A stretch of 64,000 nucleotides of DNA from Eutreptiella sp. 'Long Island Sound 2002' (taxonomy: Eukaryota; Euglenozoa; Euglenophyceae; Eutreptiales; Eutreptiaceae). Positions 11,168 through 22,947 of the stretch are shown here, piece by piece. The notes beneath the pieces are model-generated. The model saw only the letters and a list, made by a program, of their open reading frames with translations, did not search any database and had not been told where the DNA came from. The translations under genes and the position numbers were made by a program. Position 1 is the first letter of the stretch. Every line of letters begins with the position of its first letter. Where the stretch lies: the NCBI GenBank assembly GCA_964036045.1, contig OZ038395.1, forward strand, positions 7,077,755-7,141,754. The letters are read 5' to 3'.

Positions 11168-11345
11168 GGACCCCCCCCCCCCATGCCCTTAAGTGATTGG
11201 GCAAATTGTTCTTCGGGTCTTCGGCCAATCCAAAATTTTTTCTGGCGCCTTCGGCGCAAGTCAGTTTAGGCCAAAAAATTTGTTCAGCGGCTTCGGCGCC
11301 TCTAACAACTCAGGGTCTCCTGCAGGGGGGTCCCCCCTCCACCCC
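11168..11345 (+). repeat. R6 repeat copy
   Basis: C-run, then AAGTGATTGGGCAAATTGTT, TCTGGCGCCTTCGGCGCAAG and CTAACAACTCAGGGTCTCC before a G-run. Confidence 0.7.
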
Positions 11346-11382
11346 CCACCCCCCAAAGGAAAACTGAGGCCAGCGCCCCTGG

Positions 11383-11620
11383 GCCCTGTGGCACACGTCC
11401 CACATCAGATGTGGGGGTTCACCCCCCGAACTTCACGGTCTTGGGGATGCGGAGCATCGCCGGCGCCGGCGCGGGAGGGACGCCGAGGGGCAGGCGCAGC
11501 GCCCGTGCGCCGAGGGACCACTGCCCCGCCCTCGCGCCCCAACAACACGTCTCCCCAGCGCCTGTGCACCAGCGCTGCAGACCACCTCCCCCTCGACCCC
11601 CAAACCCGTGCGTACCCCCG
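11383..11620 (+). repeat. Near-identical 235-bp duplicate, copy 1
   Basis: From GGGCCCTGTGGCACACGTCC to CCCAAACCCGTGCGTACCCC it matches 18299-18540 with only a few differences. Shorter relatives with GTCTTGGGGATGC and CGTGCGTACCCCC are at 150-280. Confidence 0.8.
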
Positions 11621-12426
11621 GGCGTAACCCCCCCCCCCCTTTCGGCCGGACAGTGCAGGGGGTTGCATACACAGACCCGCCCAAACCAGATCCCCGGGAC
11701 AAAACACAGTGATGGCCCCCGGTGTGGCCGCCCGTTGGGACATCCCCCGGACGGGGGGGGGGGGAGTCCACGGGACTGGAAGGGCTTTATTGCGGAGGAG
11801 GGAGGCCTCCTTTGCTGATGCCCCACCCTCTGCGGTGGGGAGGATGGGCGGTCACACCACATGACTCCCCCCCCCCCCAACACACAGAGGCTCTGGCCTC
11901 AGTGAGGGTGGCGTACACGGAGGGCGCCAGTGCAGACACCACAAGTGTCATTCTCTGAAGCACAGGGGCCCGCCTCTCTGACCCACCTGCAGACCCATGC
12001 AGGCCTTCCTCTATAATATGGCGCCATCCCCCCCCCCCAACACACACACTCGGTCATCCCCATCCCCAGCCTTGACCCCCTGATCAGACGGCCGGGCAAC
12101 ACCCCCTCAGTGTCCCTAGCGACCCCCCCCCCCCGCCCTGCCATTCATCTCCGCCCGTCTCCAACATCGTGACCCTCCCCCGGGCCCCGTGCCACAGCGC
12201 TACACAGCGCCATGGCACACAGGTCATGTACCACACCCCTCGGGACAGGGGATGCCCCCCCTCCCCCCTCCCCCCACCCCCACCGCCACAAGGCATGCGC
12301 TTCAACGTGGGGGGGCTGTCCACTGTACACGTCCCCCCGCCCCCCGGCGCCCCCCCCCCCCCCCCCGCACCGCGACCGACACACGGCACACACACACCCT
12401 CCCTCGCACGCTCGCCCATCGCGCAG

Positions 12427-12773
12427 GTCGTGGCACTGGACACGGACCAGCTCTGCGCCAACGCCAACCAAGGCCGTGGGGCCGTCGGGACGGAGCCGGA
12501 GCCGTGGACGGCCAACAACTACGTCCACTTCGACCCCGTCCCGACCGCGGCGGCGGACTTGTACGTGTGCCTGTCCAACAACTGGGGGTCCGCCAACCAG
12601 ATCTTCTCGCGGCTCTACCACACCGGCACCGCCCCGCTGACGCTGGTCACGGTCCGGGCCCTGCCCACGTACCTCCCCCTCAACGCCTACGCGGGCCACA
12701 CTCTGATCATCCGCCTGTCGTCCGCCGACGTGGCTTCATCCACCACCCAAGTCCGCTTGGCTGAGAACGCCAG
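12427..12773 (+). CDS. Exon 7: extracellular repeat unit
   Basis: The acceptor is ATCGCGCAG and the donor GTGCCC. It enters in phase 0 and leaves in phase 2. Reads V-V-A-L-D-T-D-Q-L-C, which closes the previous unit. P-W-T-A-N-N-Y-V-H-F-D-P, L-Y-V-C-L-S-N-N, R-A-L-P-T-Y and S-S-T-T-Q-V-R-L follow. It is one of the clearest family members. Confidence 0.89.
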
Positions 12774-13783
12774 GTGCCCCCGCTGCGCCCCAACCGCCGT
12801 CGTGCTGTGTCCCATGCGCTTTTCCACCGCCTCAACGGCTTTTCCACCGCCTCAACGGCTTTTACACGGCCCTGCTCAAGACTTGCGACTGGGACCGAGC
12901 TGGGTCCTAGTTTGGATGAAGGGACATGGTCAAATCATTGTGGAAGAAGAACGGCCCTCATTGGTGACACATCGGGGATTGTCCTGAGTTTTCAGGACGA
13001 TTGTTCTGAAACTGGTCGAAGAACGGCTCATTTTGACCCCCTCAGCCAGTGTGCCGCCCCCCTCCCTGTAGACCCCAACCAAAAAAGGGACAAGTTGCTT
13101 CCTTTTTGACATGCTCATACACTGATGGCTGGATTTGGGGTGCTCAGTAAGCAGACCGACCATTGATCTCCTTCATGTATCCCCCACTGTCAACGTCGCA
13201 GTGGGCATCCCACCGCCTCAGCGTTACGTACAGGAGGTGAAAAAAAAATGCTCCTCCCTCAAAATGGACCCCCGCATGGCACCACGGCGGGGGAGACGGC
13301 TCAACGAAGCCCCATCGGAGTCACCCGACAGCCCAATCGATGCGGAAGAGGAACGGGCCTCATCATGACCCACCGGTGGTCGTCCTGAACTTTCAGGACG
13401 ATCGTCATGAAAAGTGGCTGAAAATAGCCATTTTTGGGCACTAAATCGGCCCTAGAACAGGCTAGACGGCTCGAAATCACATGAAATTTCTTCCACACAT
13501 GCTCATCTGCTCTGCAGTCATTGTCAGTTACCTGGATGCCGGTTTTGAGCCACGGTCCCCTCCCCCCTCAAAAATTTTTTTATCCGCCTGCTGGTTGCTG
13601 CTGCTAGACTACATTGCTCACCCCGGACCCTGAATTGGGTTGTAAAACCTCCACTGGGAGACCCAGTTCGGTGACCGCTTGTTATGCTGTGCCCTGACCG
13701 CTCTTGTACTGTGCCCCAAACCGCTTCTGTACCGTGCCATGACCACGTTCATACCGTCCCCCGACCGCCCTCGCACTCTGCAG
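12774..13783 (+). other. Intron 7: short tandem and palindromic sequence
   Basis: A 20-bp tandem (TTTTCCACCGCCTCAACGGC) is at 12820-12860. Two related segments, 12965-13030 and 13345-13430, each contain a short palindrome (GTCCTGA...TCAGGAC). The second reads CGTCCTGAA-CT-TTCAGGACG. They look like two diverged copies of one repeat. Confidence 0.6.
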
Positions 13784-14384
13784 CTGCTTCGACACTCCGG
13801 TGGCGGAGACGCAGCCCCAGCCCTGGAGCTCGGGCACGGACGTCCCGTTCGGGCCCGACGTGGCGTACAGCAACGCGACCGTGTGCCTGTCCACGAACGC
13901 CGGGTGGCTCGACACCTTCGCGCCGCTGGTGGTGACGGGGACCGGGGACGGGGGCTTCCCCATCGCCCCCATGACGGCGTGGCCCTCGTTCTACCTCAAC
14001 ACGACGCGGCTCTACGCGGAGATCCCCATCACCGCGTGGCTGTCCCCCACCGACAGCGCCTCCATGTCCACGTACCTGCGGCTCAGCTTCGACGGCAACT
14101 GCAGCGGGGACGCCCCCGGGGCCCTGGGCACGGCGTGGGAGCCCTGGGCCGGGCCGGGCCTCCTGGCGGTGGACTTCAACCCGGGGCTCGGGGGGGCGGC
14201 GCAGGGGCTGTACGTGTGCATGTCCACGAACGTCGGGTCCCCCGACGGGAACGCGTGGGCCCGCGTCAACATGAGCCTCCCCTTCGCCGGCGACGCGGAG
14301 ACGTTCGGCGTGGCCGAGGCGGTGCGGTACAACATCAGCAACAACTTCGCCCGCCGCACGGTGTTCGTGGAGCTGACCGAGCCG
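13784..14384 (+). CDS. Exon 8: two extracellular repeat units in one exon
   Basis: The acceptor is GCACTCTGCAG and the donor GTGCGC. It enters in phase 2 and leaves in phase 0. The first unit has P-W-S-S-G-T-D-V-P-F, A-T-V-C-L-S-T-N and M-S-T-Y-L-R-L-S-F, closing at G-N-C. The second starts W-E-P-W-A-G-P and has L-Y-V-C-M-S-T-N, ending V-F-V-E-L-T-E-P. At 601 nt it is about twice the usual exon, consistent with loss of an intron between units. Confidence 0.9.
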
Positions 14385-14869
14385 GTGCGCCCTGCCCCCC
14401 GGGGGTTTTGGGGGGGTGGGGTGAGGGGGTGGTGGCTCGGGGGGGGGGGGGGGGGGGGTGGCTGTGCGTCATGACGTCTGCGACCCGAGGCTGGCGGCCC
14501 AGGGCTTATGGCTGTGTACCGGTGGTTACCCCCCCCCGCCCCCCGGCAGTAGCTTGGGGCGGTCTTGTAGGATTTGTGGCGGGGGGGGCTATTGTTGGGC
14601 TTTACTACCTGGTCTCCAGGGGCATGACTGTCAGGACACCCCCAAACGCTCTCTGTGTGGCACAGCCCCGGCGTACTCCGTCGGTGCGTCTGGGACGGGG
14701 AACGCCCCGCGCACCGGGTCCAGTCCATCCTCCCCATTCCCCTCCCAGCAACATGTGGTGGTGTCCCCCCTCACACACGCTCCACAGGGGGTGGTGACCC
14801 CATGCCTGCGCACACCCTCTGCATTGACCACATCCCTCCTCCCCCCCCGTGTGGGTGTGGGGGAGCGTA

Positions 14870-15257
14870 CGTGGTGGACGGCCGGGACACCGTGTGGAGG
14901 AGCAGGGCACGTGGGGCCCACACACACGGAAACGCAGCGAGGCAGGCTACGGACTGCCTGAGGACGGAGGTGTGTGGACAGCAAAAACAGTCAAACGACC
15001 CCCGCAACAACCAGCACAGTCCCAACACGCCAATTACTGGGCGCCGCTGACGCGCAAACGGCACATCCCGCCACATCCAGCACAGCCCCAGCACACCAAC
15101 CACTGGGCTCCACGAACGCGGAAACGACACCAGCGGGAGCACCGGCCGCAGCGGCCGACAGAAAGCAGCGACCCGACGCAACGTGCGAAGGGAAGAGCGG
15201 GTGACGGTCCAGGGCCCCGTAAAGAAACAACAACCGGACGGAATGTCACACGGGGGG
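14870..15257 (+). repeat. G-tailed dispersed repeat (family R2), copy a
   Basis: It contains the family core GGACAGCAAAAACAGTCAAA, two partial internal tandem units (each with ACTGGGCGCC/ACTGGGCTCC), AGCACCGGCCGCAGCGGCC and the fixed end GGAATGTCACAC followed by GGGGGG. Confidence 0.82.
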
Positions 15258-16056
15258 CAGCACCGACACAGCACACCCCCTCCCCCTGCGCCCCACACCC
15301 CCTCATCGAGGGGACACGCCCATGAGCGTCTTCGGGCGTGGCCTTGGGGGTTTTTGAGGTGTTCGGGCCCGTGACCCACCAAAAGCCTGACCCCCCCTCC
15401 CCGAGACACCCCCTGACACTAGGCCAAGGAGGTGCGCCCGTGTGCGTACCCCCAGGCCCTCGTCACGTCACGCCACCTCCGCGGCCCACGCTCTCACGTG
15501 TGCCCGTGAGGCCCGTCGCCACAGAGACAGACCAACACCCAAAAGGCCGGCTGTCCACAGACCCGACGCACCGCCTCCACAATACACCCCCCAACAAGTG
15601 CGTTGCGGCGGAAGTACCCACCGGCACACCTACTCCCCCTTCGATGGTTCACCCCCCGTCCTCCCCCTGCCCCCTACAACTGGGGGCTGGTCTGTCTGCG
15701 CGCGCGCCATGCAGTCTGCGACGGGGGGTGCGAGCACTGCAGCAACCACCAAATGCAGCGCACGCCGAGCGAGCCATCAGCAAACACCCCCCCTCCCTCT
15801 ACAAGGTGCCCACGTACTCCACAAGGGCGGGGGCTGCGCCCCGCGCTCCGGGAGGTGCCCGCCACGGGGGTGGCAACAGGGCCGTGAACAGCCAACCAGG
15901 CACGGGGCAGTCCACGTTGTATGGAGAAGTGAAACCTCGTATGGGGGGGCAGGCGGGTGGAACAGGAGGGGGTGCGCGACATGGGCACCCAGGAGCGCCA
16001 CCAGACAGGGGGAGGAGCAACACAGACACACAGAACGCGGGAGCCACACCAGGAGG

Positions 16057-16727
16057 GACAAGGGCGGGCACAGCAGACAAGGAGGAGGGGCACAGCAAGG
16101 CGGGAGAGGCAACTGGAACAGCGGGAACAGAGAACCAGAATGGAGCGGATGGCAGAGCGTGCGCATGGGAGGCAGCGACAATAAAGGGGATGGCTTGGCC
16201 AGCCAACCCCGTCGCTACCGGGTGCCAGGGCAACCCCTGCTCAACCGGCATCAGGTGGGGGGTGTCTCCCGCAGCCCAGATGGGCTGTTTGCGCAACAGG
16301 AGTGGGAGCCCATCAGGGGCAGACCAACCGTGAGGGGGAAAAGGACATATAGTGGACGGCCCGGACAGCGCGTGGAGGAAGGCACCTGGGCCGCACAGAA
16401 ACACAGCGAGGCAGGCGATGGACGGCCTGTGGACAGAGGTGTGTGGACAGCAAAAACAGTCAAACGACCCCGGCAGCAACCAGCACATCCTCAATACGCC
16501 AACTATTGGGCGCCGCTGACACGCAAACGGCACACCATGCCGCATTCAGCACAGTCCCAACACGCCAACTATTGGGCTCCGCGAACGCGGAAACGACACC
16601 AGCAAGAGCACCGGCCGCAACGGCCGACAGCAAGTAGCGACCCGACGCAACATGCGAAGGGAAGAACGGGTGACCGTCCAGGGCCCCGTAAAGGAGCAAC
16701 AACCAGACGGAATGTCACACAGGGGGG
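16057..16727 (+). repeat. G-tailed dispersed repeat R2, long copy b
   Basis: This copy extends about 400 bp further 5' than most, from GCACAGCAGACAAGGAGG, and matches copy i (50555) throughout. It ends GGAATGTCACACAGGGGGG. The GA-rich tract starts right after it. Confidence 0.83.
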
Positions 16728-17268
16728 CGAGAGCGATAGACAGCGATAGAGCGATAGAGCGATAGAGCGAGAGTGAGAGAGGGAGAGAGAGCGATAGAGC
16801 GACAGAGAGGGGGAGAGAGAGGGAGGGTGATAGAGCGATAGAGCGAGCGAGAGCGAGAGAGAGAGAGAGAGAGAGAGAGATAGGGAGAGTCATAGAGCCA
16901 TAGAGCGGTAGAGAGAGAGAGGGAGGGAGAGCGATAGAGCGACAGAGCGATAGAGAGACAGAGCGATAGAGAGACAGAGAGGGAGAGCGATAGAGCAATA
17001 GAGCGATAGAGAGAGAGAGGGAGAGCGATAGAGCGATAGAGCAATAGAGAGACAGAGAGGGAGAGCGATAGAGCGAGACAGAGAGGGAGAGAGAGCGATA
17101 CAGCGAGAGAGCGATAGAGAGAGATGGGGGGGGGGGAGAGAGCGATAGAGCGAGAGCGATAGCGAGCGAAAGAGAGGGAGGGAGGGAGGGAGGGGGGAGA
17201 GCGATAGAGTGATAGAGCGATAGAGAGAGGGAGAGTGATAGAGTGATAGAGCAATAGAGTGATAGAGC

Positions 17269-17320
<52 letters not shown>
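16728..17320. repeat. GA/GATA-rich simple sequence tract
   Basis: About 590 bp of GCGATAGA, GAGAGA and GGGAGA repeats, almost purely purine on the plus strand, just upstream of exon 9. Confidence 0.92.
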
Positions 17321-17323
<3 letters not shown>

Positions 17324-17403
17324 CTCGTGCACACGCCCCAGGGCCCCACATTCGGCGCCCGCGCCGCACCCCGGCGTCGCACTCCCCCGGTGCTGTGCTG
17401 CAG

Positions 17404-17683
17404 GACCCGGACCCCGAGTTCACGTTCATCAAACTCTCCACGTCCTCCGTCTGCGCGGGCGACTACAGTCAGTTCCTGGCGGCCGGCACCCTGACCCACC
17501 CGGTGGCCAACGCCACGGCGCGCTTTGGGCCCCAGGCCGCCCTCTCGGCCGTGTACGTGTGCCTATCCACGAACGCGGGGCGGTCCTTCGGGAAGCTCGC
17601 CGGGCCCCACGGCAACACCACCACCATCTTCCCGGCCACCGCCCTCCCCACGTACGAGCCCCACGACCTCATCAACTACGAAG
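17404..17683 (+). CDS. Exon 9: extracellular repeat unit
   Basis: The acceptor is GTGCTGCAG and the donor GTCTCG. It enters in phase 0 and leaves in phase 1. It closes the previous unit (F-I-K-L-S-T-S-S-V-C), then has A-V-Y-V-C-L-S-T-N and T-A-L-P-T-Y. A purine-rich GA/GATA tract of about 590 bp ends only about 85 nt upstream of the acceptor, an unusual setting for a 3' splice site. Confidence 0.87.
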
Positions 17684-18298
17684 GTCTCGCGGGGGGCCTG
17701 CGGCGGACGGGGGGGGGGCACGGGGCGGAGGGCGGCCACTGACCAGGGGCTGAAGGAGAAAGGGGCGGGCGGTTCCGAGATCTTTGACCCCCCCCCCTCC
17801 CCTCCCCCCCTGTGCAGGACCCTCAGGTGGGGGCGTGGGGGCGTGCACAGACATGCGAATAGCGTCTGGCAGGGAAACTGGTGCTCAGTAGGAACTGGCC
17901 CAGTCCCAAAGACCCAGACCAAAGTGACAATCGTGGGAAAATTCACGATGTCTTGTTGGGCCATTTTTGGTACACAACTTTTTGGGTCCCAGACCCCCCC
18001 CCCCCCTTTCTCATACTTCCGTGCCCTCAGCCACCGCCTGCACACGGGGGTGCAGCACACCAATGTGCTCCCCTTGGCACACCGCTAAAATAAGCCGATT
18101 CGGGCCAAGAGCATCCCTTTGTCGTGCCTTCAGCAGGGGCTCACGGGGATTGCCCGTTGCCGCTCCGTGGGGCAGTGTCGGCCTCAGGGCCGGAGACTGC
18201 GCCCCGGTGTCGCGGCGGAGGGGGCGGGTCTCGAAGAGGGCACCCAAGCCCCCGCACGCCCCCACACACCACCGCACCACACGTGATGATGCGGGGCC

Positions 18299-18540
18299 CC
18301 TGGGCCCTGTGGCACACGTCCCACATCAGATGTGGGGGGCTTCACCCCCCGAACTTCACGGTCTTGGGGATGCGGAGCATCGCCGGCGCCGGCGCGGGAG
18401 GGACGCCGAGGGGCAGGCGCAGCGCCCGTGCGCCGAGGGACCACTGCCCCGCCCTCGCGCCCCAACAACACGTCTCCCCAGCGCCTGTGCACCAGCGCTG
18501 CAGACCACCTGCCCCTCGACCCCCAAACCCGTGCGTACCC
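18299..18540 (+). repeat. Near-identical 235-bp duplicate, copy 2
   Basis: Same sequence as 11383-11620, including CGCCGGCGCCGGCGCGGGAG. Both lie in introns of the same gene, 6.9 kb apart. Confidence 0.8.
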
Positions 18541-19084
18541 CCCGGCGCACTGACGGGGCCTTTGTGGCAACCCCCCCCCCCCCCCGGCGATGGGGCTCTG
18601 ACAGGGCGTTTCTGACGGTGCGTGTGTCATGCCCCGGCCCTCCGTCCCACTCCCACTGTCAAGTTGTGCCTTTGCGCGGGCGCTCTCGGGAGATGGCGGT
18701 GCTGCATGGGCCACGCCTACACAAAGGTCCCCTCTACACCTCTGCATAGCTCACCTTCATTGGGTCTTTACCCCCCCCCCCCCTCCAACCGCCACGGCCT
18801 ATGGCCTCATACCCCAAGCACACCACTGCAGCCCCGGTCAGCGTCCGAGCCCCACTCCATCATCACCCCCCCCCCCCCCCAAGTCAGTGAGAAGGTGCGC
18901 CCCCCCCCCCCCCCCGGTCGCACTGAGCGCATCGTAAAAAGGGGTACACACACCCTGCGCCCCCCCCCCCCCCCATGGGGTGTATTAGAATGGCCATACA
19001 CCGTAGGGGGAGGGGGAGCACCCCGCCCTGGACCCCCCCCCCCCCCTCCCCTTCCAATGTTTGAGGCTGACAGCCAGAATTTTG

Positions 19085-19622
19085 CTTCGGCGCCTTGTTA
19101 GACCCCCCCTTGTTAGACCCCCCCTTGTTAGGCCCCCCCTTGTTAGGCCCCCCCTTGTTAGGCCCCCCCTTGTTAGACCCCCCTTGTTAGACCCCCCCTT
19201 GTTAGACCCCCCCTTGTTAGACCCCCCCTTGTTAGGCCCCCCTCTGTTAGGCCCCCCCTTGTTAGGCCCCCCCTTGTTAGACCCCCCCTTGTTAGGCCCC
19301 CCCTTGTTAGACCCCCCTCTGTTAGGCCCCCCCTTGTTAGGCCCCCCCTTGTTAGACCCCCCCTTGTTAGACCCCCCCTTGTTAGGCCCCCCCTTGTTAG
19401 ACCCCCCCTTGTTAGACCCCCCCTTGTTAGACCCCCCCTTGTTAGACCCCCCCTTGTTAGACCCCCCCTTGTTAGACCCCCCCTTGTTAGGCCCCCCCTT
19501 GTTAGACCCCCCCTTGTTAGGCCCCCCTTGTTAGGCCCCCCTCTGTTAGGCCCCCCCTTGTTAGGCCCCCCCTTGTTAGACCCCCCTTTGTTAGGCCCCC
19601 CCTTGTTAGGCCCCCCCTTGTT
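19085..19622. repeat. 15-bp minisatellite
   Basis: About 36 units of CCCCCCTTGTTAGRC, some 14 bp long. It lies in intron 9, about 190 bp before the acceptor of exon 10. Confidence 0.9.
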
Positions 19623-19812
19623 TCGGTGTCAAGAGGATTGAAGCTTCAAAAATTGTGGCCCGCCTTCGCCGGGGACCACAGGGAGACCCAAGGAGGAGGG
19701 GTGTCCCAGCCAAACCCCCCTCCCCCTCCCCTTCAGACCCCCGCCCCTCCCCCTCTTCTAATACATCCCTCCCCCCCCCCCCAAAGACACGCGGACCCCT
19801 GCACTGTGTCAG

Positions 19813-20246
19813 GGCTGATCTTGGCGCTGCTCATGACCAGCGCAGACATCGCGTCCCCGAGTACGCGGGTCAAGTTGGCGCTGGACGACAATTGCGCGGG
19901 GGACACGACGGTGCTCGGCACGCAGCCCGTGCTCTGGGCCGCCGCCGTGCCGAAGGTGGAGTTCCCGCAGTGGCCGGCCCCGTACCACGACCGCGTGTCG
20001 GTGTGCCTCTCCTCGAACTACGAGACGCCGCAGCCGTCGGGGGAGGTCTGGACGGTGCTGCCGATCACGTCCGGGACTCTGAACGGGCACGGCAACACCC
20101 ACTTCCGCCTCTGGCCCCGCCCCACGACCCAAGTCAACCTCAGCACCGCCCCCACCTCCGACACGTACCGCGTGGACTCCCCCTTCTACATCGTGTGCAC
20201 GCTGCTGGACGAGCGGGGCATCCCCACGGTCCACGAGACGCATCAG
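19813..20246 (+). CDS. Exon 10: extracellular repeat unit
   Basis: The acceptor is CACTGTGTCAG and the donor GTACGC. It enters in phase 1 and leaves in phase 0. It begins L-I-L-A-L-L-M-T-S-A-D-I, which completes the previous unit with S-T-R-V-K-L and D-D-N-C. L-W-A-A-A, V-S-V-C-L-S-S-N and a long C-terminal part ending E-T-H-Q follow. This unit has diverged in its second half, with F-R-L-W-P-R-P in place of L-P-T-Y. Confidence 0.86.
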
Positions 20247-20354
20247 GTACGCCCCTGGGCTGCCAAGGGGGTGTGACCCGGCCCCAGGAAGTGCCCTTGC
20301 CCCCCCCCCCCCCCCAAGGGCCCCTTTTCACAACTCAGCACCACCGGGGGGAGG

Positions 20355-20614
20355 GGGTGGCAACAACCAGCACAACCCCCAATACGCCAACTATTGGGCG
20401 TCGCTGACGCGCAAACGGCACATCCCGCCACATTCAGCACAGCCCCGGCACACCAACTACTGGGCTCCGCGAATGCGGAAACAACACCAGCAGGAGCACC
20501 GGCCGCAGCGGCCGACAGAACGCAGCGACCCGACGCAACATGCGAAGGGAAGAACGGGTGACTGTCCAGGGCCCCGTAAAGAAACAACAACCAGACGGAC
20601 TGTCACACGGGGGG
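20355..20614 (+). repeat. R2 copy c, 5'-truncated
   Basis: It starts within CAACAACCAGCACAA and ends GACTGTCACACGGGGGG. It is preceded by a G-rich stretch. Confidence 0.8.
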
Positions 20615-20639
20615 CACACCACCCACCCACGCCCCTGGA

Positions 20640-20785
20640 CCCACCCACCCCCCTAAAAGATTGGGCCACCTTTTCTTCCGGGCCTTTGGCCAATCCAAAG
20701 ATTTTCTCTGGCGCCGTTGCTTTCGACGAAAAACTTTCCTCGGCGCCTCTAAAAACTCAGCACCCCTGAGAGGGGGGGGGGGGGG
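20640..20785 (+). repeat. R6 repeat copy
   Basis: AAAAGATTGGGCCACCTTTT to CTCTAAAAACTCAGCACCCC followed by a G-run. It directly follows R2 copy c. Confidence 0.7.
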
Positions 20786-21054
20786 CTGGACCCTCCCGCC
20801 CCTTAAAAGGAGCCCGGCCCACGCCCCTCCCACCCCAGGACCCTGATCCCCTTTGTCGTCCTGTTTGCTGGCCGACTCCGGTCAATCAACCGCCAACTAT
20901 CGTTGGTGAACCGCCAACGGCCGTCGGTTGGGGTGCCAGTCCAGAGTCTCAAATACTGCGTGCCGTGTGTTTGTTCTCCTGCTCTTGAGGACCTGACTGC
21001 CGTGTGGAGCCGTTGCAGTGAGGCCGGGGGTGGGGGGGGCGTAGCACTACAGGG

Positions 21055-21856
21055 CAGGGATGGATCTAATTTGTGCGCCACTCAGGGGGTGGGGGTGGGG
21101 GGGGAGGGGGGGGGGTAGTGAATTGTGACATGTCACAAAAAATACAATAGGCAATAGTGGGAAAACAGCTTTTCTGAAAATATTGTGACACCCAAAAGGC
21201 TCTGTGGTAATTTCCGAGGGCAGTGGTACTTTCCGAGGGCATGCGGGATGGTTTCTGGATTGCTCATCTTTGTGTTCCTGAGCTTCCTGTGTTTTTGTGA
21301 CAATTCTGTTTTTGTGACATTCTGCTGCTGCGACAGAGAGATGAGACGCGGTGTCAACTGACACTGTGTTCTCTGTAGGCTCTCAAGACTGACGACATTC
21401 GCAGCAGCTCATTTGTCTGCCGCATCCTTCCGACAGCCGTTGTCATAGTTCTGTCATGGGTCGAAAGAAGGTGGGTTTTCAGTGTGATTGGCCGTGTGTT
21501 TCAGCCGTGGCATGCCGAAAAAAAACCAGCCATGCAGCCTGTCGTGCCGCAGCAATTGCTCTGGCTGTGGGTGCTGTGGGTGCAGCTGTGGGTACTGGGT
21601 ACTGACAGTGACAGTAACAGTGAATAAGAACCCTGGTGCACCAGCAAAAAAGACAAAAAAGTGTTTCTTGGAATTATCAATGGCTTGCATTGAATGCTTC
21701 AAGTGAAGGGGTGTGCTGCCTGCCTCCTGGCACCCTGCGTGGCTCAATCTGTGACCGGGTTTTTTTGTGACGCATATCGTGACGCCTCGTCACAACAGGG
21801 GGGGGGAGGGGGGGGGTAGGGAGGGACACCCACCCCCCCAGTTAGATCCATCACTG
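21055..21856. mobile_element. 800-bp hAT-like non-autonomous element
   Basis: The left end is CAGGGATGGATCTAAT and the right end GTTAGATCCATCACTG, inverted repeats of about 16 bp. Flanks CTACAGGG (21047-21054) and CTACAGGC (21857-21864) form a 7-of-8 duplication. The interior is far AT-richer than the surroundings, and G-runs lie just inside both ends. No transposase-like frame was found. Confidence 0.85.
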
Positions 21857-22024
21857 CTACAGGCCCCATTTTCAAGTCAGGGTAGACACGTGCGGCCGGC
21901 AGATCGGCAGTGGGGACACAGCCTCAGCCCTGGTCACGCCTCCTGAGCCCCGTCACAACGGGGGGCACACGGAGGCTGAGGGCCCCATTCTCTCCCCCTT
22001 CGGATGTGACACACGCCCCGGGGG

Positions 22025-22307
22025 GTGCCTCACGCACACGGAAACCCAGCGAGGCTTGTTGAATGCCTGAGGACGGAGGTGTGGGGACAGCAAATACAGT
22101 CAAACGACCCCCACAACATCCAGCACAGCCGCGGCACACCAACCACTGGGCTCCGCGAACGCGGAAACGACACCAGCAGGAGCACCGGCCGCAGCGGCCG
22201 ACAGAACGCAGCGACCCGACGCAACATGCGAAGGGAAGACCGGGCGACTGTCCAGGGCCCCGTAAAGAAACAACAACCCGACGGAATGTCACACAGGGGG
22301 GGGGGGG
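22025..22307 (+). repeat. R2 copy d, 5'-truncated
   Basis: It starts near GTGCCTCACGCACACGG, lacks one of the two internal tandem units, and ends GGAATGTCACACA followed by 11 G. Confidence 0.8.
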
Positions 22308-22705
22308 CATGCGCTGCGGTGCGGTGCTGAAGAGGCTTGGGGGGCGATAGCCGGCACTCACGTCGTCGCGCCCCCGGGGGCCCACTGCGTAGAACAACCC
22401 TTTTCTCGGGGGCTCCAGCGGCAGCCTCAGGACCTGCAGGGGCCCCCACAAATGGAGCACGTTCAGGCCACCGCAGCCCCACACTGGCATATGGGGAAGG
22501 GGCGTTGGGACAGGGATGGGAATGGGGACTAGACCTGCACCTCCATCCAGTGGCCTCGCCCTCCCACACCGGGCGTACCACCCCCAACACACACATACAC
22601 ACGCACACACACACACACACCAGCAGCGCATTGCATGGTACTGTCCACAATAGGGGCATTGATGGCATTGATGGTCGTGGGGGAGCAGGCCCACACACCC
22701 ACCCA

Positions 22706-22922
22706 CAGGGATGCACTGGAAGCGGGAGATGCAGCCCCCCCCCCCCCTCTGTCCAGGGCGCCGAGCCTACGCCCAGCCACTGTCCCCCAATGCCAATTGC
22801 CAGCTTCCATGGCATTTGTAACCGACAGTAACCGCCCCCAACCGCTTTGGCAACCTCCTCCAACCGCCTATCCAACCGCCTCTGGGGCCGCCTCTGAGGC
22901 CCCTTCCCTTCTAATGCATCTG
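22706..22922. mobile_element. MITE family H2
   Basis: The left end is CAGGGATGCACTGGAAG and the right end CCCTTCTAATGCATCTG. No target duplication is visible. It stops about 25 bp before the acceptor of exon 11. Confidence 0.75.
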
Positions 22923-22947
22923 TGCCCCCCCTCCCCCCTCTCCTCAG

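Noticed and set aside
14991-15233. An 80-codon minus-strand frame conserved in many R2 copies (F-P-S-H-V-A-S-G-R)
   Set aside because: Other frames of the same repeat are also open because of its GC content, and the frame starts with TTG. Conservation follows from repeat copying. I found no evidence of coding.
16546-17499. Minus-strand frame rich in S-L-S-L
   Set aside because: It is the translation of the GA-rich simple sequence.
19061-19534. Open frame of L-V-R-P-P/L-L-D-P-P repeats
   Set aside because: It is the translation of the 15-bp minisatellite.
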